Shown: in pieces, positions 1 through 10,912 of the stretch
How the letters are laid out: each line of letters opens with the position of its first letter
Position numbering within the stretch: position 1 is the first letter of the stretch
Source of the DNA: Bryum argenteum
Lineage: Eukaryota; Streptophyta; Bryopsida; Bryales; Bryaceae
NCBI GenBank assembly: GCA_037043015.1
Contig: CM073325.1
Span: forward strand, 9,961,001 to 10,025,000
Length of the DNA: 64,000 nt
Direction: 5' to 3'
Notes under the pieces: model-generated
What the model was told of the DNA's origin: nothing
What the model saw: only the letters and a program-made list of their open reading frames with translations
Database searches by the model: none
Translations under genes and position numbers: made by a program

Positions 1-76
1 GGTGTCTCTAGCATATACCCTAAACACTTCTAGGTCAAAGTCACCGGTTTTTGAACTCACTCAGTAAGCCACACCG

Positions 77-434
77 CTAGAAACATGAAAGAATCCCTCC
101 TGAAATTTCGGAGGTCCGTGGAGGTTTGTTTGGATCATTAGGTGCCACTAAGCTTCTTCGAGGGCTGCTTCGATGATCCATGGCAGAGGGATTGTGCACC
201 AATGTGAAACTCTCCGGAATCCCTCGGCACCCTTGTGGCTCTTCATTCTGGTCCATTACGAGGGTTGCATCGTGCGAGTGCAACACGGATTTGACCTCCT
301 CCGCCACCTCGATGTCGACAGGATTCGATCCTTCGACCAGAACGACGAACGCTCGAGTGCTGCATTCATGAAGCTGCACGAATGCCAACATCAGAATTAA
401 TGAAACTGAGTACCACACCACCCCTCCCCGCCAT
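77..434 (-). pseudogene. Peptide gene copy A, frameshifted
   Basis: This is a copy of the secreted prepropeptide family, closest to copy D. The ATG at 434 opens with MAGRGG, like the intact copies. After codon 12 there is a 4-nt insertion (ATTAATT where D has ATT) inside the signal-peptide codons, so the rest lies in another frame. In that frame the signal-peptide end, the acidic middle, the Arg-Arg and the tail NDPNKPPRTSE are all readable, but the family stop is lost and the frame runs on to 77. An internal Met in the signal peptide could start a shortened product, but a pseudogene is more likely. A TIR element carrying a copia retroelement lies about 54 nt upstream of the ATG and separates this copy from its duplicated promoter, which now begins at about 6707. 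Confidence 0.75.
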
Positions 435-678
435 AGCTTGCAGCAATTTAGAGAATGATGGTGTGTACCTTCTGTATCTTAGGGTCGCTTTACACTATGG
501 ACCATGAAGATTGATCATGGCTTTTTAAAATTTGTGATTGGAGTATAAAGTCCTCTTGGTCCCATTTAGTTTTACACTACCTTGAAAAAAGGAGAATGAT
601 CTCTGCCTTTGAGGTCCCCAAAGTACGCTAAATTTTCTACCGTCGATAATGTTTTCATGGTCTTTTTGATGATAGTTG

Positions 679-1107
679 TGTTGCAAGATATTCCTTTCTT
701 GTACACGATTGACTTACTATACGTATACGATCACGTATACAAGCCAGCTAGTAGCACAGCTCCCTGCCATCATGCTAGTTACACCTGACAGCTACCGCCG
801 TCATGCTTAGTCCAGTACCAGCTTTCTGTTGTGGCATCTATGATGCTTTTCTCTTCCTGTAGCGCTAATGATGCTTTTCTCTCTCCCGTTGGAGTATGTA
901 TACTGCACCAGGCATCTTGTACATGTGCTGAGTGTATGTGTGCATGTGTTAGTGGAGAGCATCTCTTCTGTTTCGGCTTTTCAGGCTTGAGTAAAGATTG
1001 TGTCAAGGCATTTGGCAATCAGTGTGTGCATCGAATATGGGAAGCATTCGGTTGGATCTGGGTTCGTGTCTGTAACTGGGTCTGAGTTCGTGTCTGTAGC
1101 CTCTAAA
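679..1107 (+). repeat. copia 5' LTR
   Basis: It starts TGTTGCAAG and ends CCTCTAAA, so the terminus is not the usual CA. It is preceded by the target duplicate AGTTG. Inside are a palindrome around GTATACGATCACGTATAC, a doubled TGATGCTTTTCTCT motif, and a doubled GTTCGTGTCTGTA motif close to the end. The 3' copy is identical except for a T/C change near 788 and a T/C change near 952. Confidence 0.93.
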
Positions 1108-1121
1108 GGTTATGGGCCCAC
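1108..1121 (+). promoter_or_regulatory. copia primer-binding site, half-tRNA type
   Basis: GGTTATGGGCCCAC starts directly after the 5' LTR. It is the reverse complement of the anticodon stem-loop of plant initiator tRNA-Met (GTGGGCCCATAACC, recalled from known plant sequences), not of the tRNA 3' end. Drosophila copia is primed in this way by a 5' half of initiator tRNA. The match is 14 contiguous bases and then breaks off. Confidence 0.8.
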
Positions 1122-1320
1122 GATTTCTTTTTACTCTGATTCAGTCCGAAATAGCAGTATAGCTCATCATACCGTCATTTATCACGTTTTTTTTCTGCAG
1201 CATTTGGGAATCAAAAGCGTGTGAACTTTCCGAAAAGCATTAAGTCTACAGTGGCAGTGTCGATAGAGTTGTTGTCAGTCTTTGTCAGTTGAGAATTGAC
1301 CCCTTATTTCTTTCTCAAGA

Positions 1321-4300
1321 ATGGATACAAACGCTGAGTTACGTAACGTCAAAAGCTACAATGGACTGAACTTCCACCTCTGGAAGTTCCAGCTCCGAGC
1401 CATCTTGCTTGAGCAGGATCTCATGGGGATTGTCGATGGAACAGTACCGCTACCGACAGATGTCGCTCGGCAAGCATAATGGATTAAAAAGGATAATCAG
1501 TGCATTTCCTTGCTTTGCAAAGCAGTAGATGAGTCTGTCTTAGAAACTCTCATGAATTGTACTACGTCCAAAGAAATCTGGGATAAACTGAAGCTATTAC
1601 ATGATCAATCTGCACATGAGTCAGTGCATCATATTCAGCAGCGATTTTATGAATGTAGAATGGAAGGCACAGATACCATAGCATCCTTCATGGGTAAACT
1701 TGAATTGATAAAAAGCTCGCTAATTAACGCAGGTGACAACTCCATCACCGAAGCAAGCTTGATAGCGAAGGTTCTTGCAAACTGCCCGGCCGGCCTTCTG
1801 ACGCTTTCCTCATGCGCATGGGACAACGTCGATGATGCATCAAGGACTCTCAGCAACCTCACCATCCGTCTACTGCGCCATGAGATTAGACTAAAGAACG
1901 AAGATAAGGAGGAAGAGAAGGTCGCAGTGGCATATGCAGCGGCCTATAACAAGCGACCGAACGGCACCGGCAGTTTCAGCTCGTCACAGGCACAAGGTGG
2001 TGGTGGTCCAGCGCTTACGTTTGAACAACGTCAGGAGCGCCGAAGGGAGATCCATGAGCGAAAGAAGGTGACAACTTGTTGGAAGTGCGGCAAGTTGGGC
2101 CACTGGGCTCGAGAGTGCCCTTCCAACGATAGTCCAGGCGACTCATCCGAACTGCTTGAAGAGCATAAGTCAAATATGGAGCAAGTGTCTCAGCTACCGG
2201 CACCATCCAGCCATCGAGCCTGCATGACAGCGCTGACGGCTGCCGACTGCTCATCTTGGTACCTGGACAGCGGATGCACAGACCACATGACGAACATTAG
2301 GAGCCACTTCTCGACCTTCACAGACATCAGCTCCGAGAAGCGCACCGTTCAGGGAGTCGGCGGCATCTTCTTGGAAGTGGTTGGCACAGGCGACATCAAC
2401 ATTCGTGTTCATCTAGGCAACACCGAAGAGCTTGCCATACTCACAAAGGTTCTTTATGTTCCTACCTTGGGAACCAGTCTGTTTTCTTCTCAGAAAGCAG
2501 CTCAGAAGAACATCGATACAATCACGTCAAAGTCCTTATGCCGCCTCGTCACTCAATCAGGATAGATTGTCATGCGAGGCACACTAGTTAACAAACTTTA
2601 CAAATTGTCGATCACTCCTCAGACACCCAGCCGAGCTGTAGCATTTCACGTGGGAAGTTTTGGTGTGTCGACCAAGAAGGACGGCATTCAATCGCTAGAT
2701 ACTTGGCACAAGAGATTGGGTCATGTTCATTTTGACATGATCAAGAAGATGGCATCTCATCAGACCGTTAAAGGACTTGCTCTCACGGGAAAGCCTGGAA
2801 CACACCAGTTCTGCAGTGGATGCGCTTATGGCAAGAATCAACGAAGCAGGTTCCCATTCAATGAGGAACGCCAGAAAGCGAGTGTTACATGTGCTCTTGT
2901 GCACACTGACATCTGTGGGCCAATGAGCACGGCCACAGTCAACGGAGCCAAGTACTTCATTCTTTTTAAAGATGATGCTACAGGCTTTCGCGTCGTTGAA
3001 CTTCTCCAGAGGAAGTCTGACGCTTTGAGCTGCTTCAAAGACTTTGTCAACCAAGTTCGACGGGAGACTCAGTCAAGAGTGGTCAGGCTTCGATCAGATC
3101 GTGGCTCCGAATTTACCAGCCTGGCTTTTCGGGACTTTTGTCGCCAACAAGGCATTGTGCAGGAGCTTACCACTGTCTACACTCCGGAGCATAACGGGGT
3201 GGCGGAACGGGATAATAGAACGATCATGGAATCCGTCAGAAGCATGATCTACAGTGCCAATGTCCATCAAAGATTCTGGGGTGAGGCCCTACACACTGCG
3301 GTGTACTGTTTGAACAGGTCAGGGACTCGAATGCTGGATGGACTGACTCCTTTCGAGCAGTGGCACGGAGTGAGGCCCTCTGTATCACACATGAGAATCT
3401 TTGGCGCTGATGCCTTCGTCTTTGTACCAAAAGAGCTGCGTACAAAGCTTGATCCTAAGAGCACTCGAGGAATATTCATGGAATACAGTCGCCAAAGCAA
3501 GGCTTACAGAGTCTGGGTGAATGGCTCGCGAAAGATTGTAGAATCGAGAGATGTCATCTTTGACGAGTCCAGCGTACTCATTGGCGTCTATGCTGCTACG
3601 CCTGCTCAGGCACCAATACGCACACCCTCACAGGCTCCGTTACTAGAAAGCTCCATGCCTCCACCGTTTCTTGGGCGTTTGGTGCCACATGCGGTTCCAC
3701 CTCCTGCTGCCTATCACCCACAGCCGGCCACTGTTGTGGTCGACATGATGCCTCTTTCGAGGTCCAACAATGAGCAGGAAACATTACCGCCACCGGACGA
3801 TACCAGTGATGATCCACCTTCGAGTGACCCAGTTCATAACTCCAGTACAACTGCCGATGATAAAGATGGTCGGGTGATCGCTAATGCTGGAACGTCTGGC
3901 TCAGAAGGCGAAGAACCTGAAGAAATCTTTGGCGGCTTTCGCACCATCTGCGACAGCACACTTGCGACTTGGGAGCAAGTTACGCTTGCCGATGAAAACT
4001 TTGACTCGTTCTCTTCCGAAATCCAGTTGGGACTGGAACTTGCAGACGGTCAAGAATTGCCTCGATCTCAAGTGGAGTTAACGATCAGTGGGAGTCGGGA
4101 CAAGCTCCAGTCAGAAACGGCACCAGTAGAGCTTGGTCAGCCGGTGGGAGAGCCTGATCAGAGAATGTGCATCGACATCTGCTCCGAAGTGCCTGACGGT
4201 GAAAGAGCGCCACTCCCTCGGCCGCAACGCGAGCAGAGACCGCCCAATCGACTAGGCGAGTGGGAGTACCTGCATCCTACAAGCTCGTTCGTTGCGATGG

Positions 4301-5914
4301 CCCAAGCGGGGTTACCGCCGGTACCACTGGACCCACAGTTCTATCATGAAGCTACACAGTCTCCAGATGCCATACACTGGCAGGATGCCATGCAACGTGA
4401 GCATGCGTCACTCCTTGCCAATCGCACTTGGGTGCTGACTGAGCTACCTGTAGGACGAAGGGCGATCCAGAACAAGTGGGTGTACCGGACCAAGTACGCC
4501 ACCGACGGGTCTGTGAGCAGGTACAAGGCGCGCTTGGTAGCAAAGGGTTTCTCGCAGCGAGAAGGAATAGACTACTCTGAGACTTTTTCACCAGTGGTGA
4601 AGTTCGATTCCATAAGAACTATACTCTCCATTGCTAGCGTTGAGGACATGCATGTGCTACAGTTTGACGTTGAAACAGCATTTCTTCACGGAGCGATTGA
4701 GGAGGACATTTACATGGTCCAGCCGAAAGGATTTATCGACCACGACAATCCGACTCTCGTCTGCAAGCTCCATAAAGCACTGTACGGGCTTAAGCAAGCC
4801 TCTCGTGTTTGGAACAAGAGGTTCCACGAATTTCTCATCCAGCATGAGTTAACTCCTAGTCAGGTTGACCCTTGCGTTTACATCGGGACTGGTGCAAGTC
4901 GCCTTTTTCTCACACTTTTTGTGGATGATGGAATCATCTGCTGTTGTGATCTGGCACGTATTAACACCGTGCTTGACTCGATGAAGGGCATTTTTAGCAT
5001 CACAACTGGAGATGCCGAAGTGTACGTTGGACTCCATATCTCCAGGAATAGGAGCCGGCGCATCCTGCAAATTGATCAAAGCCGCTATATCCGACGCAAG
5101 CTGGCCGAGTACAACTTCGACACCTGCGCGCCTCTCTCGGTTCCTGCTGACCCACATGCGTCAATGAACTTTATGTCCACAATTGACGAGGCCACAGATC
5201 CGACTTTTCCGTATGCTGAAATACTTGGCGGTCTTCACTTCGCAAGTCAAGGAAGCCGCATCGACATCACTTACGCGACTGGGCATGCTTCCAAGTTCAC
5301 CAGGAACCCGACGGAAGATCAGTCACATCTCGGGAGCAAAGCGGATCCTGAAGTATCTGCAGGGCACCTCCGACTTGCGCATTACCTATTCAGCAACTGA
5401 TGAGACTAACATCCTCCATGCTTACTGCGATGCAGATTACGGAGGTGACCTTGATGACAGGAAATCTCGGTCCGGTTTCGTCATCACATTGAATGGTGGT
5501 CCAGTTGCATGGGGCAGCCGAAAGCAAGGCGCTACTGCGGCATCCACGACTGAAGCGGAATATATCGCTGTCCACTTGGCGTCGCAGGAACTTGTCTGGA
5601 TGAGACAGCTCATGCAAGATCTTGGCTATCCCCAATCGACTCCCACTCTCCTCCACAGTGACAACCAGGCCGCGATTCGACTGGTGAGAAATCCCGAGTT
5701 CCATCGAAGAACCAAGCACGTGGACATCAAATATCACGTTATCAGGGACCACTTTCAGCAGCAGCGGTTACAAGTTGCTTACGTTCCAACGACTGACAAT
5801 GTTGCTGACCTTCTGACGAAGCCTCTGCCTCGAGATAGGTTCCACCGTCTCACTAGTCTGCTTGGCCTCACGGCTACACCATGCGACTCCATCGATGACT
5901 ATGGCAGTGGCTAA
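1321..5914 (+). pseudogene. copia gag-pol, two stops and one frameshift
   Basis: The polyprotein frame starts at ATG 1321. Gag has a CCHC zinc knuckle (CWKCGKLGHWAREC, about 2077-2118). Protease shows DSGCTDH (about 2266). Integrase has an HHCC region and a DDE triad (HTD, RSDRG, PEHNGVAE; about 2900-3210). Reverse transcriptase shows ALYGLKQA and the FVDDG catalytic motif (about 4920). RNase H shows YCDADY, TEAEY and SDNQAA (about 5420-5680). Lesions: TAA at 1477-1479 in gag, TAG at 2563-2565 between protease and integrase, and a frameshift at about 5318-5335 just before RNase H. The family makes one continuous polyprotein. The reading either side of each stop is otherwise uninterrupted, which suggests single-base changes. 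Confidence 0.95.
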
Positions 5915-5944
5915 CTTCTCGGCTTCCTGAACAGTAAGTCAATC

Positions 5945-5955
5945 GTGAGTGGGAG
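5945..5955 (+). other. copia polypurine tract
   Basis: GTGAGTGGGAG directly precedes the 3' LTR. A purine-rich tract in this position primes plus-strand DNA synthesis in LTR elements. It is assigned from position and composition. Confidence 0.65.
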
Positions 5956-6384
5956 TGTTGCAAGATATTCCTTTCTTGTACACGATTGACTTACTATACG
6001 TATACGATCACGTATACAAGCCAGCTAGTAGCACAGCTCCCTGCCATCATGCTAGTTACACCCGACAGCTACCGCCGTCATGCTTAGTCCAGTACCAGCT
6101 TTCTGTTGTGGCATCTATGATGCTTTTCTCTTCCTGTAGCGCTAATGATGCTTTTCTCTCTCCCGTTGGAGTATGTATACTGCACCAGGCATCTTGTACA
6201 TGTGCTGAGTGTATGTGTGCATGTGTTAGCGGAGAGCATCTCTTCTGTTTCGGCTTTTCAGGCTTGAGTAAAGATTGTGTCAAGGCATTTGGCAATCAGT
6301 GTGTGCATCGAATATGGGAAGCATTCGGTTGGATCTGGGTTCGTGTCTGTAACTGGGTCTGAGTTCGTGTCTGTAGCCTCTAAA
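5956..6384 (+). repeat. copia 3' LTR
   Basis: This matches the 5' LTR over all 429 bases apart from two substitutions and is followed by the target-site copy AGTTG at 6385-6389. It would carry the polyadenylation signal of the element. Confidence 0.93.
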
Positions 6385-6706
6385 AGTTGAGTCGAAGCAA
6401 ATGCCTCGACTCACCTACAATCGAGAAGATCATAAGGTTCAAAAAATATTAATTGGCTAATGTTCAACTATTAAAATTAAAAGGAGGAAAAAGGGAAGGG
6501 TAAAAGAGAGATTGATGAGGATTTATATGAGAAATTTGAGCTCAAACTTATCCCAGTCTAAATTCACTTCACACTACAAGAGTGACCAAGCCATTCAAAT
6601 AATCCATTTTTTATTTATCATGGTCACAGCTCTTGGCCAAGAGCCACCACCATGATAATAGTTTTATTTTTTTTGTCATGTCTCAGTCTCGGTCCATAGT
6701 GTAAAG

Positions 6707-8260
6707 GGTGATAGCTTACAGTGAGCTTCGAAACTCTTCTCTATGTGAAAAGAGGTTTTCTCAAGTTCACCCACAAGAGGCTTCCACGGTTGAGTGTTTG
6801 AATCAGTTTCATTGACAAGGGTGAAAAGGAGTTCAACACACTTTAGCACGCATGCTTCGAACACCGAACTCATTTGTTACGTATTTTCAAAGCACTGTAA
6901 CTTCTGAATATCTGAAAAGCCAATGCATGCAAGGTTACTACAGAGCATAAAAATTAAAGCTCAAATACCATCTTAGAGGAGATGCATCCTGGAGACTGAG
7001 GAGATGCACCACGATTGTCTCAAAAGGAGCACAGTACAGTTCTCCAGGAATCGACCTGTAGTCAGCTAGTTCGTACGATAAATTGCACTTTCCGGAATCA
7101 TGATGTGAATGATGGTATCTATGAATGTGATGGTCTTTTGAATATACTCTGCCGACTGTCTGATTGAATCAATGAAAAGTACTTCGTTGTTGAAACTATG
7201 TGAAGGTGCCCGACAATTCTTGTTCATGGAAGTACACATTAAAGCTCTGTGACTTTGTTGCTCAAGAGAATCTATAGAGGTGTCAGGATATTTTTGAGAT
7301 TTTGCAATGTTGTTATGGTGAGAAATACTAGAGTAGGTAGTGTTCTTGGTTGCGTATGTTGAAACCTAATCGAATCATGATGTCGTGTACCACAGAGATG
7401 TTGATAAAAGTAGCATTTGAATATTGAAGTGTTGTGATGAATAGGTGTTACATTCAGGGTGAGTCCACATGGCCACTTTTAGATTTTATAAAGGTTTCAA
7501 ATGTTCTCTAAATTAGACGTCATGTTTGTGATGCAACCAATATTTTATGGAAACCCATCTTCACACGTCACCTTGGTCAAGGAAGTTTAGTTTGGAGAAT
7601 GTGCAAACTTTGTGATGTCATAGGTGTTTCTAAATTGATGAAGGTGTGATGTACATTTTAGGAGGAACTTGAAGGCTAGAGTTATCTTCAAATTTACAAT
7701 CTTACAGTCCTACATAACTTTATCTCCTTGATATTTTGGTGATGAATCTACAAAAATGCCAGCCCCATGATCCGTCAGCACTTGATAATCTATATATCCA
7801 AATATTTTATCTATATAATTTTTTAATGGGTGTCGGGGTTTTAGTGATAACTAAGGAGACTATAGTTTGCAATATTAACTGCTAAGGGCACAATGAACAG
7901 TGATAAGGGAAGAGTTTCAGGGGCAGAGTGGTACACAATGATACAGTCTCTGAATCACATGATCAAAGGTTTACTTGAAGATATGATAAAAATTGGATGT
8001 GTACAAGGGACATAGATACATTCTAGTCTTTCATATAAATGTGTACAAAAACAGGTGTTTACCTATGTTTGAAGTGTGTGGATTGCTAGAATGGCAGCAG
8101 ACGCTCATCCCAATTCCACACTCTAACGACCGACAATTAGTAAGAGCATCAAAAATGCAAGGTGAAAACGTCTGTAGAACCAAAGGTGAGGTTGGGCATC
8201 TATGAACGGCGCAAATTTCGAAGTGGAAGTCACTTGTTTCTTAGGCACTCGGTAAGCCAG
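6707..8260 (-). repeat. Duplicated 5' flank of peptide copy A
   Basis: No gene is seen here. The stretch matches the DNA upstream of copy D (24230-25300) at about 90 percent by eye near the gene. Landmarks are GTGAGCTTCGAAAC (about 6719), CACTTTCCGGAATCATGATG (about 7086) and a block around GATGAAGGTGTGATGTACATT (about 7636). It is the original promoter side of copy A, now cut off from it by mobile elements. Short open frames here align with non-coding flanks of other copies and are not genes. Confidence 0.7.
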
Positions 8261-8291
8261 TTCGCCAGAAAACATGCAACTGACGATCTCC

Positions 8292-8633
8292 TCACGGGCT
8301 TACGGTGGGGTTTGCATCCGGAGGAGGGTCTTCTTTACATGCACAGTTTAAGATTCTTGCAGTTCTGCTTGGACGATCCATGTCGTGGGAGAATTTGTCT
8401 ACCGACATGGAATTCTTCGGCATCCTTCGGCTCCCCAGTAGCTCTTCATCGTGGTCCAATACCGGTGTTGCATCGTGCGACTGCTCCACGAATTTCAACT
8501 CCTCCTCCACCTCGATGTCAGCAGGAACCGATCCTTCGACCGGAACAATGAATGCTCTGCTGCTGCATTCATGAAGCTGAGCTAGTGCCAACAACAGAAT
8601 GAAACTGAGTGCCACACCACCCTTGCCCGCCAT
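8292..8633 (-). CDS. Secreted prepropeptide, copy B
   Basis: A 113-residue precursor with the family layout. Residues 1-27 are a signal peptide with a Leu-rich core ending near HECSSRA. The middle is acidic and contains the block SHDATPVLDHDEE and the dibasic GSRRMP (about 67-72). The C-terminal tail after Arg93 is ILNCACKEDPPPDANPTVSP, with two cysteines and a proline cluster. The start is ATG 8633; the open frame continues upstream but other copies begin at the same MAG. A TATA box lies about 90 nt upstream. With copy F it forms a subtype whose tail has an NCxCK motif instead of RR followed by PDxPP. Function is unknown; a processed apoplastic signalling peptide is the inference. Confidence 0.72.
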   Translation of the reverse strand: MAGKGGVALSFILLLALAQLHECSSRAFIVPVEGSVPADIEVEEELKFVEQSHDATPVLDHDEELLGSRRMPKNSMSVDKFSHDMDRPSRTARILNCACKEDPPPDANPTVSP

Positions 8634-8721
8634 GGCTAGCTGAGTGCAACTAATCTGCTGAGGGGAAGAATGTGCGCAGTTCTCCCGTGTATCTGATTGA
8701 CTGTAAGCTTTGCAGCTAATC

Positions 8722-8729
8722 TCTTTATA
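8722..8729 (-). promoter_or_regulatory. TATA box of copy B
   Basis: TATAAAGA on the minus strand, about 90 nt before the ATG, followed by GATTAGCTGCAAAGCTTACA. The same TATA and downstream words recur upstream of copies E and G, so the proximal promoter was duplicated with the genes. Confidence 0.65.
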
Positions 8730-9171
8730 AATGGAGACTTTCTTCTGTTCGCCCAAAATTACGTCTGAGTATTTTAAGGAGGGTCAGACAAACGAGTTCA
8801 ACGCACTTGAGCACGCATTCATCGAACACCGTACTCAATTGTCATGTCTTTTCAAAGTACGGATCTTCAATGTTTGAAAGCCGATGCATGCGAGGTTATT
8901 ATATTTAGCACAGGAAGCTTATAATATTCTTGGAGGCTCAATTGTTCGTGGAAAGGAGGTGCACCACAATTGTCTCAGGACAGCTCTCCAGGAATAGACC
9001 TGTAGTTAGCTAGTTCGTACGATAAAGTGCACTTCCGGGATCATGATGTTATGGCATTTTGAATATACGTTCTGCGGACTGTCTGTCTGCCAGGTTGATT
9101 CATTCAATGTCAACTACCTAGTTGTTGAAAATGTTGTGAGGTCCTGCGTATAGGTGCCGGACAATTCTTTG

Positions 9172-9266
9172 ATGACATCAACACCCATTGACATATGACA
9201 TCAAATCATGGTGTCATATGTCAATAAGTGTTGATGTCATATGTCAATACTAAGTGTTGATGTCAC
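9172..9266. repeat. Inverted repeat, 28-bp arms
   Basis: The left arm 9172-9199 and right arm 9213-9240 are complementary with two mismatches around a 13-nt loop. A third, direct partial copy of the right arm follows to 9266. The arms carry the palindrome GACATATGAC. Not seen in the flanks of other copies. Confidence 0.7.
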
Positions 9267-9269
9267 AGC

Positions 9270-9888
9270 ACGCATTTTAGTAAAGGCAATTTTTGTTTTT
9301 GAGTTTTCAGACATTTGACATGTTTTATCATTGCAAGCCAATTATGTTATATCAAAAATTGTTTCTAATGAAAAATATTTACATAATCATGATCCTAAGA
9401 TGAATCTTAACAACTTTCTATATAGAATATTATTGATCCAAAGAGTGATGTCATAAGTGTAAGGGGTGCAAGGGGTGTAGATTTGGACTACGTTACCTCT
9501 GTAAATTTTTTGGCAGCTTTTGCGATAGCAAGAATTTTATTCGAGCCCATAATTTGTTTGTCATAATTTTTTTTATAGGTTTTTTTTTAAGATGAAGTTT
9601 AACGATTTCATAATTGGTATATTTTTCAAAGCAATAGGTTTGTCAATAGCGTTTTCACTTCAAAGTGAAATGATGATGAGATTTTGTGATCATTTTTAGT
9701 ACTATAATTTTATAATCTTGCAATCTATGAGGTCTCATGACTCCAAATATGCCCCGCATGACCTAGAACAAGTCTACTACAAGATTTTACGATTGAGATC
9801 TAGATATCTCACTTTCATATCCATCCAAAACACTTTAGAAAAACTTGTGTTTTTGGCTCTAGACCCTTCTTGTGCGTTTAAGGGTTGA
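9270..9888. mobile_element. piggyBac-type MITE fragment
   Basis: The interior matches the element at 12624-13601 (for example CATTGCAAGCCAATT and the block ending CTCATGACTCC). The right end reads GTGCGTTTAAGGG followed by TTGA at 9885-9888, a decayed form of the family end GGACGTTTAGGGG-TTAA. The left end was not found, so this is a truncated or diverged copy. Confidence 0.55.
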
Positions 9889-10567
9889 GGAAGAACAATG
9901 ACGAAGGAATCAAATATTTCTAACTACTCTTATAGTCTTATTTAGTACTAACTTTAGACTTAAGTAATGTCATTAGTGTTCCCAAGTTTATCAAGGTGTG
10001 GTGTATAGTTGAGGAGAAACTTGAAGGCTAGAATTGTCCTCATGTAAAACTAGCTAACATGGTTTCTTGTGCTACTCGAAATCTGAGCAAGTTTTCTTAA
10101 CTTGAAGGTCGCTATTCATTCTGCCTGCTAAAATCACAAAATTAAGTGCATGGTAGAGAGTCAAGTTACTAAATCAGACAATAACACTGTTGAGTATTGA
10201 CTCTATGTTGAAAAATAAGAACAAGTACACTTGTAAAGACTAACTAAAGACATTGACAACTAGTAACTCATTGTTAGTAGCTTATAATAATTCAACACCC
10301 CCATCCTGGTTTTCTTAGAGTAAAATAGAAATCATATTCATTGAAAATGTCACAACAACCTTGTGGCACTCAACTGAAGGAGTCACTTGACACAAACAAA
10401 TCTCTTATCTTTTTTCAAAATTGAGCAAATACAAGTGAAAAACAAAGCGGGTCCAAACTCAACCTTAAATTCAGCAAGTGACAACTTACTATAGCGACAG
10501 CGAAACACCAATGCTAGTCAGTAGCAAATGCCACACGGCGAGGAAATATGACAGAAACATTCCAGGC

Positions 10568-10912
10568 TCATGGCCTGGAGGTCGATGGAGGACCGTCTGG
10601 CCCATTTTTTGGCAGTAAGCTTCTTCGACCGCTGCTTCGATGATGCATGGCAGAGGCTTTGTCCACCGACGCGGAATTCGTCGGCATCCTTCGACTCCCT
10701 TGGAGCTCTTCATTGTCATCCAATACTAGTGTCGCATCGTGGGAATGCTCCACGAATTCGACCTCCTCCGTCACCTCGTGCAACCGCTCACGGTTGTGAA
10801 CTGCTTTGGCACCATCACGCGGAAGAGTGAAAGCTCGGCTGCTGCATTCATGGAGCTGCACGAGTGCCAACAACAGAATGAAACTGAGTGCCACACCACC
10901 CCTGCCCGCCAT
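10568..10912 (-). CDS. Secreted prepropeptide, copy C
   Basis: A 114-residue precursor. The signal peptide is about residues 1-27 (MAGRGGVALSFILLLALVQL start). The acidic middle contains EEVEFVEHSHDATLVLDDNEE and the dibasic GSRRMP (about 72-77). A second Arg-Arg at 96-97 precedes a 17-residue tail, SLLPKNGPDGPPSTSRP. Copies D and E have tails of exactly the same length after Arg-Arg. The start at ATG 10912 matches the family. I infer secretion, cleavage after RR and possibly proline hydroxylation. No known peptide family is recognised. Confidence 0.75.
   Translation of the reverse strand: MAGRGGVALSFILLLALVQLHECSSRAFTLPRDGAKAVHNRERLHEVTEEVEFVEHSHDATLVLDDNEELQGSRRMPTNSASVDKASAMHHRSSGRRSLLPKNGPDGPPSTSRP

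Larger units (their letters stand above)
679..6384 (+). mobile_element. Ty1/copia LTR retrotransposon
   Basis: Two 429-bp LTRs flank a gag-pol region in the copia order protease, integrase, reverse transcriptase, RNase H. The 5-bp duplication AGTTG is present at 674-678 and 6385-6389, which fixes both ends. The LTRs differ at only two positions that I can see, so the insertion is recent. The coding region nevertheless has two in-frame stops and one frameshift, so this copy cannot make a full polyprotein. It inserted into the short TIR element upstream of peptide copy A. Confidence 0.95.
488..6706. mobile_element. TIR element (MITE-like) split by copia
   Basis: A 16-bp inverted repeat, CTTTACACTATGGACC at 488-503 and its complement at 6691-6706, bounds a non-coding element. 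Without the copia insertion (674-6384) and one target-site copy it is about 510 bp. The equivalent place upstream of copy D (about 24233-24245) has no insertion, which supports a mobile origin. The target-site duplication is unclear; AGGGT occurs on both sides but out of register with the repeats. The superfamily is not assigned. Near the right end (about 6617-6658) a palindromic stretch centred on GCTCTTGGCCAAGAGC could fold. Confidence 0.6.
8761..10480 (-). repeat. Duplicated 5' flank of peptide copy B
   Basis: No gene is seen. The flank shares landmarks with those of copies A, D and E: TTCCGGGATCATGATGT near 9045, and near 9980 the block around TCAAGGTGTGGTGTATAG with AACTTGAAGGCTAGAATTGT. 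A hairpin repeat (9172-9240) and a TTAA-element fragment (about 9270-9888) interrupt it. Confidence 0.65.

Noticed and set aside
779-1085. Cys-rich frames in the copia LTRs (also 6056-6362)
   Set aside because: They lie fully inside the LTR on both strands and are preserved only because the LTR copies are young.
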